Below are positions 1 to 9,452 of a DNA stretch of 64,000 nucleotides, piece after piece. The position numbers and the translations under genes were made by a program. The stretch covers positions 22,493-86,492 of the forward strand of contig JBBQFQ010000017.1 in assembly GCA_038322235.1 (NCBI GenBank), written 5' to 3'. Numbering within the stretch: position 1 is the stretch's first letter; every line of letters begins with the position of its first letter. Under the pieces are notes generated by a model that did no database searches, had not been told where the DNA came from, and saw only the letters and a list, made by a program, of their open reading frames with translations. Origin of the DNA: SZAS-18 sp038322235 (GTDB lineage: Bacteria; Verrucomicrobiota; Verrucomicrobiia; Chthoniobacterales; SZAS-18).

Positions 1-957
1 GTGCTGCTCCGCGAGTTTGCCGAGGACCGCGCGGCAAAGTTGCTTCGGCTCCAGCGCCGCGACTTCCGCGTCGGTCTTTGCCGGGAAGAGCTTTCGATAA
101 AGCGGCCGCGCGGTTTCGTACATCGCCGCCTGGGTCGCGCGGAGGTCGGCCTCGGCGCGCGCGAGCACCTGCTCCTTGTTCAAATCCGAATCGAGGGAAA
201 ACCGCAGCTTCTTCTGGAAAAGCGCGTCGCCGATCCGGAAATCCCCGTCCGAGCGCGGCAGGAGATCCTTCTCCATCCAGGCCTTGAAATCCTCGAGCGC
301 CTGCCCAGCGGCCGCCTGCGCGGCCGCCACGCTCTTGCGACGCTCCGGGGTCGCCTTGGCGAGGAGTTCGTCGAGACCACTGCGCACGAGCCCGATCGTG
401 CCTGCGAGTTGCTTGAGGGTGATCTCCGTGTGCAGCTTCGGCGGATGCCGGAGGTTCTCCTTCGCTTGGGCGACGATCTGCGGGAACAACGCCAGACGGG
501 CTTCCACGCTGCGCAGCCGATCCTCCGCGGGGGCAAACTCGCGCGCGGTCAAAAGGTAGATCCCGCTCGAGAGCGTTTCGTTGTACGTCAGCGGGTTCCA
601 AGCCCACTCTTTCAGTTCGCTTTCGCCGAAGATAACCGCTTCAACGTTCAGGCGGAGAATTTTCAGATCGACGGCGTTCTCCTTCGAGAGCTTCGCCGCG
701 TCGATCCCATCGAGATCCCTCAGCAGCGCGCGGCATTCCTTCGTGCGCGACTCGCTCGCCGCGACGCTGAAATCCGGCAGGAGATGGTCGAAGCGGTGAT
801 CGCCCAGTTGCGTCGCCTCGACCGGCGAGAAGGCGAGGTAACGTTCGATGAACGCCTTGGCCGAAGCTTCGAATTTTTCGTCGGCGGGACTCGCGCCGAC
901 GCGGCAGCACGACAGCACGGGGGCGAGCAGAACAGCGAGAAGGGGGCGGAATCGCAT
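1..957 (-). CDS. DUF885-family exported protein, 3' end outside the window
   Basis: The reverse strand is open from an ATG at 957 to the window edge, giving 319 codons without a stop. The N-terminus is a short basic-hydrophobic leader ending in a Cys pair near residue 17 (LAPVLSCC), which suits a lipoprotein or exported protein. The mature part begins with a segment typical of the DUF885 family (FIERYLAFSPVEATQLGDH), followed by the helical pattern of that family (LSKENAVDLKIL, WNPLTYNE, GIYLLTAREFAP). DUF885 proteins are about 550-600 residues and are thought to be metallopeptidase-like. The putative metal-binding region would lie beyond the edge, so activity cannot be judged. A long forward reading frame over the same DNA is its shadow. 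Confidence 0.8.
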   Translation of the reverse strand, partial: MRFRPLLAVLLAPVLSCCRVGASPADEKFEASAKAFIERYLAFSPVEATQLGDHRFDHLLPDFSVAASESRTKECRALLRDLDGIDAAKLSKENAVDLKILRLNVEAVIFGESELKEWAWNPLTYNETLSSGIYLLTAREFAPAEDRLRSVEARLALFPQIVAQAKENLRHPPKLHTEITLKQLAGTIGLVRSGLDELLAKATPERRKSVAAAQAAAGQALEDFKAWMEKDLLPRSDGDFRIGDALFQKKLRFSLDSDLNKEQVLARAEADLRATQAAMYETARPLYRKLFPAKTDAEVAALEPKQLCRAVLGKLAEQH

Positions 958-1008
958 GGTGCCGCGAGAATCGCCGAACCCGCCAGCCCTGGCGAACGCG
1001 AATTCCGC

Positions 1009-1344
1009 CTACGCCTTCGGCTCACCATCCTTGCGCGCTGCTGGGATGTAGTCGGTTTGATTCAGGCCGAGGCAGATCCCCAGGGCGACGATCAGGAGCG
1101 GCACTTCCACCGAAATCCGCAGACCCGCGAACCAGCGCAGGATCGAGCACAGACACGCGAACAGGAGCATCGCGCCCGGCACGAAGCTTTCCTTGTGGAA
1201 GCCCCGGCCCGCAAAGATCGCGACCCCGCCCGCGCCCAGGCCGAGCGTCCACAAAAGGCGCGTGGGGGGAATGATCTCGAGCTCGTTCATGAGCCAGAGG
1301 AGACCGAAGGCGACGACGATGATGGGAGCGATGAATTTCCGCAT
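1009..1344 (-). CDS. small membrane protein with LiaI/LiaF-like transmembrane region
   Basis: This 111-residue protein is almost entirely hydrophobic, with about four membrane segments: IAPIIVVAFGLLWLMNEL, the stretch around LLWTLGLGAGGVAIFAG, one around AMLLFACLCSIL, and VPLLIVALGICLGL. The tail is short and charged. The pattern of a first helix followed by a short loop and LLWTLGLGAGG resembles the LiaI-LiaF transmembrane domain family (DUF5668-like), a membrane domain often near envelope-stress genes. It lies 51 bp upstream of the DUF885 gene on the same strand and may be co-transcribed with it. The family assignment is tentative. Confidence 0.65.
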   Translation of the reverse strand: MRKFIAPIIVVAFGLLWLMNELEIIPPTRLLWTLGLGAGGVAIFAGRGFHKESFVPGAMLLFACLCSILRWFAGLRISVEVPLLIVALGICLGLNQTDYIPAARKDGEPKA

Positions 1345-1446
1345 GACTCCTATCTGCCCCCGGCCGGGCCCCGGGGGCGAGTGAATATTTCGGCCTCAGC
1401 CGGACGGTCCGGCGCCGCAGACGCTCGAGCCGTGCTACGATCTGAC

Positions 1447-2319
1447 ATGCCCTTCGTAGCCGCTCCGGCCCGGCGATCGTTCGTGCTCATCACCGGCGCG
1501 TCGACCGGCATCGGCTACGCCACGGCGCTCCGGCTCGCTGGGCGCGGGATCGGCGTCTTCGCCGGCGTGCGCTCGGGCGCCGCGGCGGCCACCCTAGAAT
1601 CCGCCGCTTCCGGGATCACCCCGCTTCGGCTCGATGTCACTTCCGCGACCGACATCGCCACAGCGCTCGAATTCGTCGGACAGAGGATCGGAAACGGCTT
1701 CCTCTCCGGACTCGTGAACAACGCCGCGATGGTGAATCCGGGGCCATTCGAGACGCTCGGGGTCGATTCCGTCCGGCGCGTCTTCGAGGTAAACCTCTTC
1801 GGCGCGATCGCTCTGACCAATGCCTTTCTGCCCCTGCTCCGCGCGGCCGCGCAGGCCGGCGGACATCCGCGGATCGCGAATGTGAGCAGCATCGGCGGTC
1901 GGATCGCCTTCGCCTTCACGGGGGGATACGACGCCTCGAAGTTCGCCCTCACGGCGTGGAGCCAGTCGCTCCGGATGGAGCTCCGGCCCTGGCAGATCCC
2001 GGTCGCTCTGATCGAGCCGGGCACCACGCGGACCGCGATCTGGCCGAAGGTCGCCGCCGCGCTCGACCGTGCCGACGACGCGGAAGCGCAGCGCCTCTAC
2101 CCGGAGGCCCTGGCGGCTCAACGCCGCGCCGTCGCGCAACTTAGCCGGATGGGGAGCACGGCCGACCGCGTGGCCTGCGCGATCGAACACGCCTTGTGCT
2201 CGCGCTGGCCGCGATCGCGCTACCTGACGGGGAATGCGCGCGTTCTTCGCGCGCTAGCCTGGCTCCCGGATCGGTGGCGCGAAGCGCTGCTCGTCCGGGT
2301 GCTCCGCTTGCCCGGGTAA
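1447..2319 (+). CDS. SDR family NAD(P)-dependent oxidoreductase
   Basis: This 290-residue protein has a classical short-chain dehydrogenase fold. It shows the nucleotide-binding TGASTGIG near residues 17-24, the structural NNAA motif, a catalytic Ser in NVSSIGG and the catalytic Tyr/Lys pair in YDASK, followed by the IEPGTTRT loop. The ATG at 1447 is chosen because it places the Rossmann motif at the expected distance from the N-terminus; the frame stays open far upstream but that part is antisense to the DUF885 gene. The substrate cannot be deduced. It is transcribed divergently from the small membrane protein at 1009-1344. Confidence 0.9.
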   Translation: MPFVAAPARRSFVLITGASTGIGYATALRLAGRGIGVFAGVRSGAAAATLESAASGITPLRLDVTSATDIATALEFVGQRIGNGFLSGLVNNAAMVNPGPFETLGVDSVRRVFEVNLFGAIALTNAFLPLLRAAAQAGGHPRIANVSSIGGRIAFAFTGGYDASKFALTAWSQSLRMELRPWQIPVALIEPGTTRTAIWPKVAAALDRADDAEAQRLYPEALAAQRRAVAQLSRMGSTADRVACAIEHALCSRWPRSRYLTGNARVLRALAWLPDRWREALLVRVLRLPG

Positions 2320-2322
2320 CGA

Positions 2323-2796
2323 TCAAACGCCGTTGCCGATATGCAGGACGACAAAGTCCGGCAGCTGCACGCGCACGTTGTCGGGTGGTGCATTGTTGAT
2401 CTCGTAGACCGAATTTCCCACGAGAGTTTGCTGCTGCGTATCCCAGAACATGACGCTTTTCTCGCCCTGGTGCCCGCGCTCCGGCGGGGTGAAGACGCAG
2501 AGGTAGCGCGCCCCGCTCGCCGCGATGAACTCCCGCTCGGCCGGCGTGAGTCGCGCGAAGTAGTTCGTAGAGCGCTTCGTGGCGGTTGCGATCTGTCGGG
2601 GCGTCGCTGCCTTTTTCCCGAGGATCACGACTTGGTCTGACCGGGGCCGTTCCTTCGCGGCCGGATCCGCCGCGACGGCGCCCCAAGTGCGGTTGTTCAT
2701 CCCACTGACGATGCTGCCCCCCGGCGGGAGGGGAGCGGAGGCGCAGGCGCCGAGGCAGAGCGAGAGAGCGAAAACGGAGAGAGAGCGAATGAGCAT
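2323..2796 (-). CDS. hypothetical lipoprotein
   Basis: This 157-residue protein starts with a type II signal peptide: basic start, hydrophobic core, then a lipobox LGAC with the acceptor Cys at residue 18. This predicts an outer-membrane or periplasmic lipoprotein processed by Lgt, whose gene is at 32503-33450. The mature part contains ATPRQIATATKRSTNYFARL and a C-terminal beta-rich segment. I do not recognise a family. Its stop is 3 bp from the stop of the converging SDR gene. Confidence 0.8.
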   Translation of the reverse strand: MLIRSLSVFALSLCLGACASAPLPPGGSIVSGMNNRTWGAVAADPAAKERPRSDQVVILGKKAATPRQIATATKRSTNYFARLTPAEREFIAASGARYLCVFTPPERGHQGEKSVMFWDTQQQTLVGNSVYEINNAPPDNVRVQLPDFVVLHIGNGV

Positions 2797-2900
2797 GGAA
2801 GGTAGCGAAAGATCCCTATACGGGCTGAGCGGCGCTGGCAGATGCCGCGAACGTCAGAATTTTCTCCGGGCGGATTTCGATTGTGCGGGCGGCTACGAGC

Positions 2901-2905
2901 AGGAG
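2901..2905 (+). promoter_or_regulatory. ribosome binding site AGGAG
   Basis: AGGAG lies 10 nt before the ATG at 2916. It supports that start over an upstream in-frame ATG at 2883, which would put a basic segment before the signal peptide. Confidence 0.6.
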
Positions 2906-2915
2906 ATTTCCAATC

Positions 2916-3662
2916 ATGCGTGCCTTTCCCGTTCTTCTTCCGCTCGCCGCTCTGCTGCTTCCCGCGGTGGTCTCCGCTGACGTGGAATTCTCCATCGATC
3001 CGCAGCAGAGCGCCCTCTCCGTGGCGGACTGCTCCTTCACCCAGGTTCGGGGCTCCGCGACCTTGGCGAGCGCTTCGCTCGGTCCCCAAGGGGCCGGCGG
3101 CAGGGCAAGTTGTGCCGGGATGATCGCGGTCACCTTTGATGATCCCCGCACGCCGACCTCGCTGACGATCGGGGCGCGCAGCCAGATCGTGGTGGGAAAC
3201 TCGGGGGAGTGGTCGCCCGCCTCGAGCGCCAGCCAGGGGTCCGGACCCGGCGGGAGCGGAAATTTCCTCGCCTGCTTCGGTTTGCAGGGGACGGCGGCCG
3301 GCGTGCCGGTGACGGCGGCCGTGGCCAATCTCGCCCTGCGCGCGGAAAGCAGCGCGCTGGCGGTGAGCGGGGCCAGTCTGCCCGCCGGTGGAATCTCGTT
3401 TACCACGACCGCCGGGAATCTCGGCTACCGGGCCCCGGCCGGCGGGGCGATCGGCACGATCCGCGGCGGCGGCCCGACCGAAGGGCTGCGCAGCGCGAAC
3501 GCCGCGACCTCGGCCGCAACCTGCCAGATCGCGAATGGCGTCGCGCAGCTCACGCTCCCGATCGACGTGACCTACACGATCACGTCGCCGAACGCGCAGG
3601 GAGTGGCGACGGCCACCGTGCGCCTGACGGGCGTCATTGTCGCCACGGCGCGGGTCCCGTGA
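2916..3662 (+). CDS. exported hypothetical protein
   Basis: This 248-residue protein has a clear Sec signal peptide (MRAFPVLLPLAALLLPAVVSA, likely cleaved near residue 21). The mature protein is rich in Ala, Gly, Ser and Thr with a beta-strand pattern and four cysteines (in ADCSF, ASCAGM, LACFG, ATCQIA), which could form two disulfides in the periplasm. The C-terminus (VTYTITSPNAQGVATATVRL) resembles one strand pair of an immunoglobulin-like or spore-coat-like domain, but I cannot assign a family. It is divergent from the lipoprotein gene and ends 13 bp before the converging DUF2298 gene. Confidence 0.75.
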   Translation: MRAFPVLLPLAALLLPAVVSADVEFSIDPQQSALSVADCSFTQVRGSATLASASLGPQGAGGRASCAGMIAVTFDDPRTPTSLTIGARSQIVVGNSGEWSPASSASQGSGPGGSGNFLACFGLQGTAAGVPVTAAVANLALRAESSALAVSGASLPAGGISFTTTAGNLGYRAPAGGAIGTIRGGGPTEGLRSANAATSAATCQIANGVAQLTLPIDVTYTITSPNAQGVATATVRLTGVIVATARVP

Positions 3663-3675
3663 GCGAAGCGGAACG

Positions 3676-6600
3676 TCACGGCACGCGATAGATCGTGACG
3701 CCCTCGGCGTCATAGATCTTCTCGAGTCCCATCGAGGCAAACTTCGCGATTCCTTCCGGAGTGCCGAAGAGGCGCTCGAGCTCCCCGACGACCACGAGCT
3801 TCACGCCGTATTTTGCCAACAACGCCCGCGTCTGCGCGACATCCGGCGTGCGATACATCAACTGCGTCTCGGCGATGCGGGTATCGACGCGGTTGTCCGC
3901 GATGCCGGCTTGCTGTTGACGCTGATGCCAGCTCCACCCCGCGAGCGTGGGCAGGCCGGTATGGACGGCGTAGCGGGAGCCCCAGGTGTAGAGGAGCGTG
4001 CCGGTGTTCATCTCGAGCAGCACGGGCGTGCCTTTCACGTGATCCTCCAGCCACCGGATCGCCAGCAAATCCGGTCGGAGCGGGAACGTCTTCGACTGGA
4101 GGAAGTATTCCGCCTTCTCCGCGAACGCGAGACCGTCGAGCGTCGGCGGCGTTGCGACGAAGCGATCGCGAATCTTGGTCGGCGTGGCGAGCAACGGGTA
4201 GAGCGAGGACGACGCGAGCAGAAGTACGAACGCGGTCATCCAGACCCGCCGGACGCGAGGCGGCCACGTTTTCCAAGAGTCGACGAGCAGCGGAAGACTC
4301 AGAGCCGAAGCGACCGCGAGGAGGACCCAGACCTGGTAGTAGAATTTGAAGACCGTATTCATCCGCCCGATGTCGCCGACCAGTACAACGAGCTCGACCA
4401 TCAGGCAGAGCGCGAAGGCGAGCAGGACCATGAGCGCGGGAATGACGCGCGGTAGATCAAGCCGGAAGTTCCACGCCACCATCCCGGCAGCGAGCGTGGA
4501 GATGATGAGGATCCCCGGCAGGACCCCCAGGACGCACGACGCCGCAAAGACCAGCCCGCCTCCGAGCGCGACGAAGCCCGGCACGAGCGCGACGGGACGC
4601 CGTCGGACGAGCCGGCGCACGCGGCGACGACGGGTGGCAGCCTCCGGGCCGAATGGACTCACGAGCTGAACCAGCAGCCGCACCGACCGGGCGATCCCGA
4701 GATCTCCGTGCGTCCACGCCGCCGCAAAGGCCGAGCCGAGGATGAAGAGGAAAAGAGCGTAGATGAAGAGATAGTCCCGCAGCGAAGTCCGATCACCCAG
4801 CCAGCGCTCGAACGCGCCGTAACCAGCGACGTACGACTGATGGAACGGTCGAAACGCCAGGTAGCCAACGGCCAGCATGATCACGAACACGGTGAGCGAC
4901 TTCACCATCGCCAGGACAAAACCGCGGACCGTTCCCACCCGGTCGCGACTCCAGAACGCGGCGAAGAGCGTTAGCCCGGTCAGCGCGCCGTACGTCGGCC
5001 AATCCCACGTATTCGTCGGCCAGAAGAATCCGAGGGTGAATCCGATGAGCAGCGTCAGCCCGGTCTTCACGCGGAAACCGACCGAGCGCACCCACGCGGC
5101 CAGCAGCGTGACGACGCAGAGCGTGAACGGCAGGGCGATGAGATGCGGGTGCAGATCGGCGTAGAGGAAGCTCCAGAAGGGAAACTCCGTGATGGGCGGA
5201 ACCTCATTCGGCGTCTTCACGGAGATCGCCCGCGCGGCGACCCAATACAGATCCGCGAGATAAGGGGAGAGCGGTTCACCGCCGAAGACGCGCTTCGCGC
5301 CGCAGACGGCGCGAATCACGTCGGAAACGAGGGGGAACTTCAGGTCGTGGTCGGCGGCCCCGATCACGACGCACCGATTCCAGATGAAGCGGAGCTCGAA
5401 GCTGTTCCCGAGCACCATCGCGAAGAGCGAGGCGGCCCAGGCCGGAACCCACGAACCCACCGGGCGCAGGGCGCGGGCAGCGGAGAACGCCGCCGCACAG
5501 CCAAGGCCGAAAAACGTGGCGAGGCAGAGATTGAACCCCACCTCAGGCAGCACGCCGAGCCCCTTGATCAGCCCGCCGCAGAGGACGAAGCCGAAGTAGT
5601 AGTAATTGATGAATCCGCCCGCAAACCACGGGTTCAGCGGGGGAAATTCCTCCGAGCGCATCACGCCGTTGAGAAACGTCATCTCCATCGGCTTTTCCCC
5701 GCCCCACGCGGGATGCCAGAGATCCGGGTTGCCGGTGCGGATAGCGAGAAAGAGCGCGAACGCTCCCCAGAAGACGGCTTCAGCGCGCAGCGCCGCACCG
5801 CGCTCTTCCGCCCACCACAACCGCCACTGCGCGCGCTGCCGCCAGACGAGCAGGGCGGAAAGGAGGGCGAACGCCGCGAGGATCTGCCAGTAGGTGCCGC
5901 GGGTGCTGAGGCCGAGACCCTTGCTCGCGAGGAGCCATTGCAACCAGAGCGGAAGCAAAATGGCAAAAGGCCGCGCCAGCGCCGCGCCGCGGTCGGGCAA
6001 GGCCCGCAGCAGCGGGAAAAGCAGACCCCATCCGATGAACTGCAGCGCCAGCAGATGGGCCACCCAAACGACCACCGAATGCCGCGCGACGAACGACGCG
6101 CGATCGAACATCTCGCTCCACGTGCTCCGCTGCTGGTCGAGCGCCCAGCGCTCCGGCGCGATCAGGATGGCTGGCTCCGAGCGCAGACCCGACGCGGACT
6201 GAGCGCGCCGGACCGATCCCGGCTGGGGCCGCTGCGGCTCGCGCGTGTCCGTCACGCCGTCGAGCGGGATCGCATTGAAACGCGTGACGAGCTGGTCCGG
6301 ATTGTATCGGGCCGCCTTTTTGTAGATCACGACCGGCGGATGGTCGTAGACGCTGAAGGCCTCCTCCGCGCCGCGCGTGGAAATGCGGAATCCGAGGAAA
6401 CGGAAATCCCGCTTGAACTCGGCCACCTTGTCGAAGCCGAGCGTACCGTCCTCGAGCCCCTCGTAGTAGCTGATCGTGAACGGATACCGGTGCGGCATCC
6501 GCGGGATGGAATCGCGGAGTTTCTGACTCGCGAGGATCAGATACTGCACGCGGTTGAGCGTCGCGAGGAGCTGACCGCGCTTGTTCGGCTCATCCGCGAC

Positions 6601-8025
6601 GTAGTGCAGCATCTCGATCTGCTGATACGAGGTCGGTCCGAGCTTCGTGCCCGGGAGCGGAAGCGGGAGGAAATCATCCCAGTGCTCGCAACCGATCGCG
6701 GTGCCGGCTGGGATATGCTCGTAGATCCAGCGCGACGCCTCCACGCGGGTGTACGATTGCGCGTAAATGCTGAGGAATCCGAACGCCCAGGCGACGGTAA
6801 AGCCCGCGACCACGAGGGGCGCACACAGCGCGACGAAGCTGGCCGCGGGGCGCTGCGCCCACGCGCCCTCGCCCCGAAACGCGGCCCCGGCGACCCGGGT
6901 GAGTCCCCAGGCGGCGAGGACGCAGAGACATCCGTAGATCGGGAGGAAATAACGCAGCGTCGCCTGGTAGGTGAACGCCTGATGGAAGAACACCGTCGCG
7001 ACCCAGGCGACCGGGATGAGGTGCATCCACACGCGCTGGCGAATGATCCGCAGAAGCGCGACCGCCCAGGCCGCCCAAGCGCTCAGCCCCAGACCGAGGC
7101 CCAGGCCCCAGACCACCATGTTCCACCACGGCCAGAGCAAGGGCAGACGGCCGTAGAACTGCCGCGTGAAAGGGATGTCGATGTAGCCCGTACTGATGTT
7201 CACCACCTCCCGCATGTTCGCCAGCCAGCGCGGCGCGAGCTGCCACGGCCAAAGGCCCGAAAACGCGTCCGGCAGTGCGATCCGCACGGTGAGAATCGTC
7301 GCGAGCAGGAAGACCCCCACTCGCAGGCTGGCGATCAGAAGCGTCCGGATCCAACCCCGCGCCGGCAAGCCCGCGGCCGGCAGGAGCGCGACGAGTCCGA
7401 CGGGCAGACCGAACGTGGCGACCGAGATTTTGCAGCTCAGCGCCAGGCCCAGGGCCACGCCCGTGAGCGCATACTCGTACCAGCGTCCACCGCGCCACGC
7501 CCGCGCGAGCAACCAGAGAGCGAGGGCGATGAACGCATTGGCGAACGGATCGACGACGAAAAAGTGCGCGTGCTGAATCGGGAGCACCGCCATCGAGTAA
7601 AGGAACGCCGCGAAAAGCGGGATGCCGTTCGTCCGGTAGAGCGTCCGCGCAAACAGGAAGATGAGTGCGATGGACGTCAGATCCGCCAGCACCGCGAGCA
7701 CGCGACCGGCAACGGAAAAATGCTCGGGTTTCGTGATCCCGCCAAACTCCCCCACCGCGCGCAGCAGCGTCGTCGGCAGCGTCCCGTAGGCGTAGAAATG
7801 CGCCCCGCGATTGCGGGGATTCAGCGGGGAGCTCGGCTCGCTGAGGTACTCCGCCGCGGACTTCGGCCATTCCAGCCGGCTGGCCGACATGAGCACGTGG
7901 CGCTCGTCCGGATGCTGGCCGGTGCCTTCATCCCAGTTCAGACCGTAGAAGCGCACCGCCGCCCCGAGGCACAGGATGAGCAGGAGCCATCGGCCCGGAG
8001 TGAAGAATGGACGGGAGCGTTCCAA
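3676..8025 (-). CDS. giant polytopic membrane protein: GT39-like N-terminal half plus DUF2298 (YYY) C-terminal half
   Basis: At 1449 residues with many membrane helices, this looks like a two-part protein. The N-terminal half resembles ArnT/PMT-type (GT39, GT-C fold) glycosyltransferases: a first helix is followed by LNWDEGTGQHPDERH, the acidic loop that in this fold handles a polyprenyl-phosphate sugar. The second half carries the DUF2298 signature (GGFINYYYFGFVLCGG near residue 807) and a later loop ADLHPHLIALPF. Proteins combining these parts are known in several phyla but their substrate is not established. Transfer of a sugar in the cytoplasmic membrane is an inference. The start is a TTG at 8025, 77 bp from the divergent rlmN start; an alternative start further in is possible. 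Confidence 0.88.
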   Translation of the reverse strand: MERSRPFFTPGRWLLLILCLGAAVRFYGLNWDEGTGQHPDERHVLMSASRLEWPKSAAEYLSEPSSPLNPRNRGAHFYAYGTLPTTLLRAVGEFGGITKPEHFSVAGRVLAVLADLTSIALIFLFARTLYRTNGIPLFAAFLYSMAVLPIQHAHFFVVDPFANAFIALALWLLARAWRGGRWYEYALTGVALGLALSCKISVATFGLPVGLVALLPAAGLPARGWIRTLLIASLRVGVFLLATILTVRIALPDAFSGLWPWQLAPRWLANMREVVNISTGYIDIPFTRQFYGRLPLLWPWWNMVVWGLGLGLGLSAWAAWAVALLRIIRQRVWMHLIPVAWVATVFFHQAFTYQATLRYFLPIYGCLCVLAAWGLTRVAGAAFRGEGAWAQRPAASFVALCAPLVVAGFTVAWAFGFLSIYAQSYTRVEASRWIYEHIPAGTAIGCEHWDDFLPLPLPGTKLGPTSYQQIEMLHYVADEPNKRGQLLATLNRVQYLILASQKLRDSIPRMPHRYPFTISYYEGLEDGTLGFDKVAEFKRDFRFLGFRISTRGAEEAFSVYDHPPVVIYKKAARYNPDQLVTRFNAIPLDGVTDTREPQRPQPGSVRRAQSASGLRSEPAILIAPERWALDQQRSTWSEMFDRASFVARHSVVVWVAHLLALQFIGWGLLFPLLRALPDRGAALARPFAILLPLWLQWLLASKGLGLSTRGTYWQILAAFALLSALLVWRQRAQWRLWWAEERGAALRAEAVFWGAFALFLAIRTGNPDLWHPAWGGEKPMEMTFLNGVMRSEEFPPLNPWFAGGFINYYYFGFVLCGGLIKGLGVLPEVGFNLCLATFFGLGCAAAFSAARALRPVGSWVPAWAASLFAMVLGNSFELRFIWNRCVVIGAADHDLKFPLVSDVIRAVCGAKRVFGGEPLSPYLADLYWVAARAISVKTPNEVPPITEFPFWSFLYADLHPHLIALPFTLCVVTLLAAWVRSVGFRVKTGLTLLIGFTLGFFWPTNTWDWPTYGALTGLTLFAAFWSRDRVGTVRGFVLAMVKSLTVFVIMLAVGYLAFRPFHQSYVAGYGAFERWLGDRTSLRDYLFIYALFLFILGSAFAAAWTHGDLGIARSVRLLVQLVSPFGPEAATRRRRVRRLVRRRPVALVPGFVALGGGLVFAASCVLGVLPGILIISTLAAGMVAWNFRLDLPRVIPALMVLLAFALCLMVELVVLVGDIGRMNTVFKFYYQVWVLLAVASALSLPLLVDSWKTWPPRVRRVWMTAFVLLLASSSLYPLLATPTKIRDRFVATPPTLDGLAFAEKAEYFLQSKTFPLRPDLLAIRWLEDHVKGTPVLLEMNTGTLLYTWGSRYAVHTGLPTLAGWSWHQRQQQAGIADNRVDTRIAETQLMYRTPDVAQTRALLAKYGVKLVVVGELERLFGTPEGIAKFASMGLEKIYDAEGVTIYRVP

Positions 8026-8102
8026 GGCGTGAAGGGAGCGGAAGCGCGCGACGCTACCGCAAGTTGCGCGCCTGTCAGCGCAAAGCTGGTGTCGGCCAAT
8101 GG

Positions 8103-9212
8103 ATGACGTTATCCTCCGGCGTGGCCGCCCTCCCCGATCCCCGCGAATTGCTCGCCTCGTTCTCCCGGGAGGAGCTGGCGGCGGAGCTCGACGCGATGGG
8201 TCAGCCGGCCTACCGGGCCCTGCAAGTCCTCCAGTGGCGGTACAAGAAGCGCGTGACGACCTGGGACGCGATGACCGATCTGCCGGCCGCGCTCCGGCTG
8301 CAGCTCGCCAAACGCTTCGCGCCCACCTCGCTCGAGCCGATGCGGAATCTCGGGGCGAAGGACACCACGCAGAAACTCCTCTTCCGCCTCCGCGATGGTC
8401 AATTGATCGAGAGCGTGCTCATTCCCGCGTCGCCCTCTCTCTACGGGGAGCGCTCCGACCGGCTGACTCTCTGCGTCTCGACCCAGGTCGGCTGCGCCTA
8501 CGGATGCAAGTTCTGCGCGAGCGGTCTCGATGGCTTCCTCCGCAATCTCGCGCCCGGGGAAATCGTCGAGCAGGTCCTCCAGGCCGAGTCGATGAGCGGC
8601 CAGCGCGTGGACAATCTCGTTTTCATGGGCATGGGCGAACCGCTGGCGAACTTCGAGAATCTCCAACGGGCGCTCCGCATTCTCAACGACCAGCAATGGG
8701 GTGTGGGGATCGGGGCCCGGCACATCACGATCTCCACGAGCGGCCTCGTCCCGCGCATCCGGGAGCTGGCCGACCAGCCGCTCCAGGTGCGCCTCGCGAT
8801 CTCGCTGCACGGCGCCAGCGACGAGGTCCGCGGTCAAATCATGCCCGTGAACAAGCGCTACAACATTGCCGCGCTGATGGAGGCGTGTGCCTACTGGCAC
8901 GCGCGGAAGAAGCAGCGCCTGACGTTCGAGTACATTCTGATCGAGGGCGTCAACGATGCCGATTCCGAGGCGCGGGCTCTCGCGCTCCACGCGCGTCCGC
9001 TCGATGCGAAGGTAAATCTGATCCCGTACAATACCGTCGCGGGCCTGCCGTGGTCGCGGCCGTCGGAAGAGCGCCAGGAAGCGTTTCGCCAGATCGTCCG
9101 GCAGGCCGGAGTCGACGTCACGCTCCGCCGCGAAAAGGGCCACGACATCGACGCAGCCTGCGGCCAACTCCGGCGGCAGACGATGCAGGACGAGACGACC
9201 GTGGCGGGGTGA
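8103..9212 (+). CDS. rlmN: 23S rRNA (adenine(2503)-C(2))-methyltransferase, also acting on tRNA
   Basis: This 369-residue radical-SAM protein has the cluster motif CxxxCxxC at Cys131, Cys135 and Cys138 (CAYGCKFC), followed by the GMGEP motif and ISTSGLVPRI. It also has the conserved late cysteine in DAACGQLR, which together with a second cysteine handles the methyl relay in RlmN. Family members methylate C2 of A2503 in 23S rRNA and A37 in some tRNAs. The ATG at 8103 is chosen because the N-terminus then matches the usual RlmN length; the frame is open about 30 codons further upstream into the divergent gene's start. Confidence 0.95.
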   Translation: MTLSSGVAALPDPRELLASFSREELAAELDAMGQPAYRALQVLQWRYKKRVTTWDAMTDLPAALRLQLAKRFAPTSLEPMRNLGAKDTTQKLLFRLRDGQLIESVLIPASPSLYGERSDRLTLCVSTQVGCAYGCKFCASGLDGFLRNLAPGEIVEQVLQAESMSGQRVDNLVFMGMGEPLANFENLQRALRILNDQQWGVGIGARHITISTSGLVPRIRELADQPLQVRLAISLHGASDEVRGQIMPVNKRYNIAALMEACAYWHARKKQRLTFEYILIEGVNDADSEARALALHARPLDAKVNLIPYNTVAGLPWSRPSEERQEAFRQIVRQAGVDVTLRREKGHDIDAACGQLRRQTMQDETTVAG

Positions 9213-9452
9213 GCGGAGCGAGCGCTCCGAACCCGTCCGCGAGCGAAACGTCGGAAGTCACGCTAACAATGGGAGGTCCAAATGTGCGTAACACCCTCGC
9301 GTCTAGCTCATCACGGACAATCCCGTGAAACTTTCAGGTCGTTTGTTTATTTGCACGCTCCATTGCTCCCAAGACCCCGGCTTAGCACCCACTTTGGACC
9401 GCTCTTCGCTTTCTCCCGTGCTGGGTTCCACGGGGAGCGCGGCGAGCGATAC

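Noticed and set aside
1..1446. N-terminal extension of the SDR gene back to the window edge
   Set aside because: The extension is antisense to the DUF885 gene and to the small membrane protein; the SDR fold starts after 1447.
5143..8106. A 987-codon forward reading frame
   Set aside because: It is antisense to the GT39-like/DUF2298 gene, is rich in Arg/Glu/Asp from high-GC reverse codons and shows no domain; the reverse-strand protein has clear membrane helices and motifs.
9215..9228. Rho-independent terminator after rlmN
   Set aside because: GGAGC/GCTCC can form a 5-bp stem, but the stem is short and no T-run follows.
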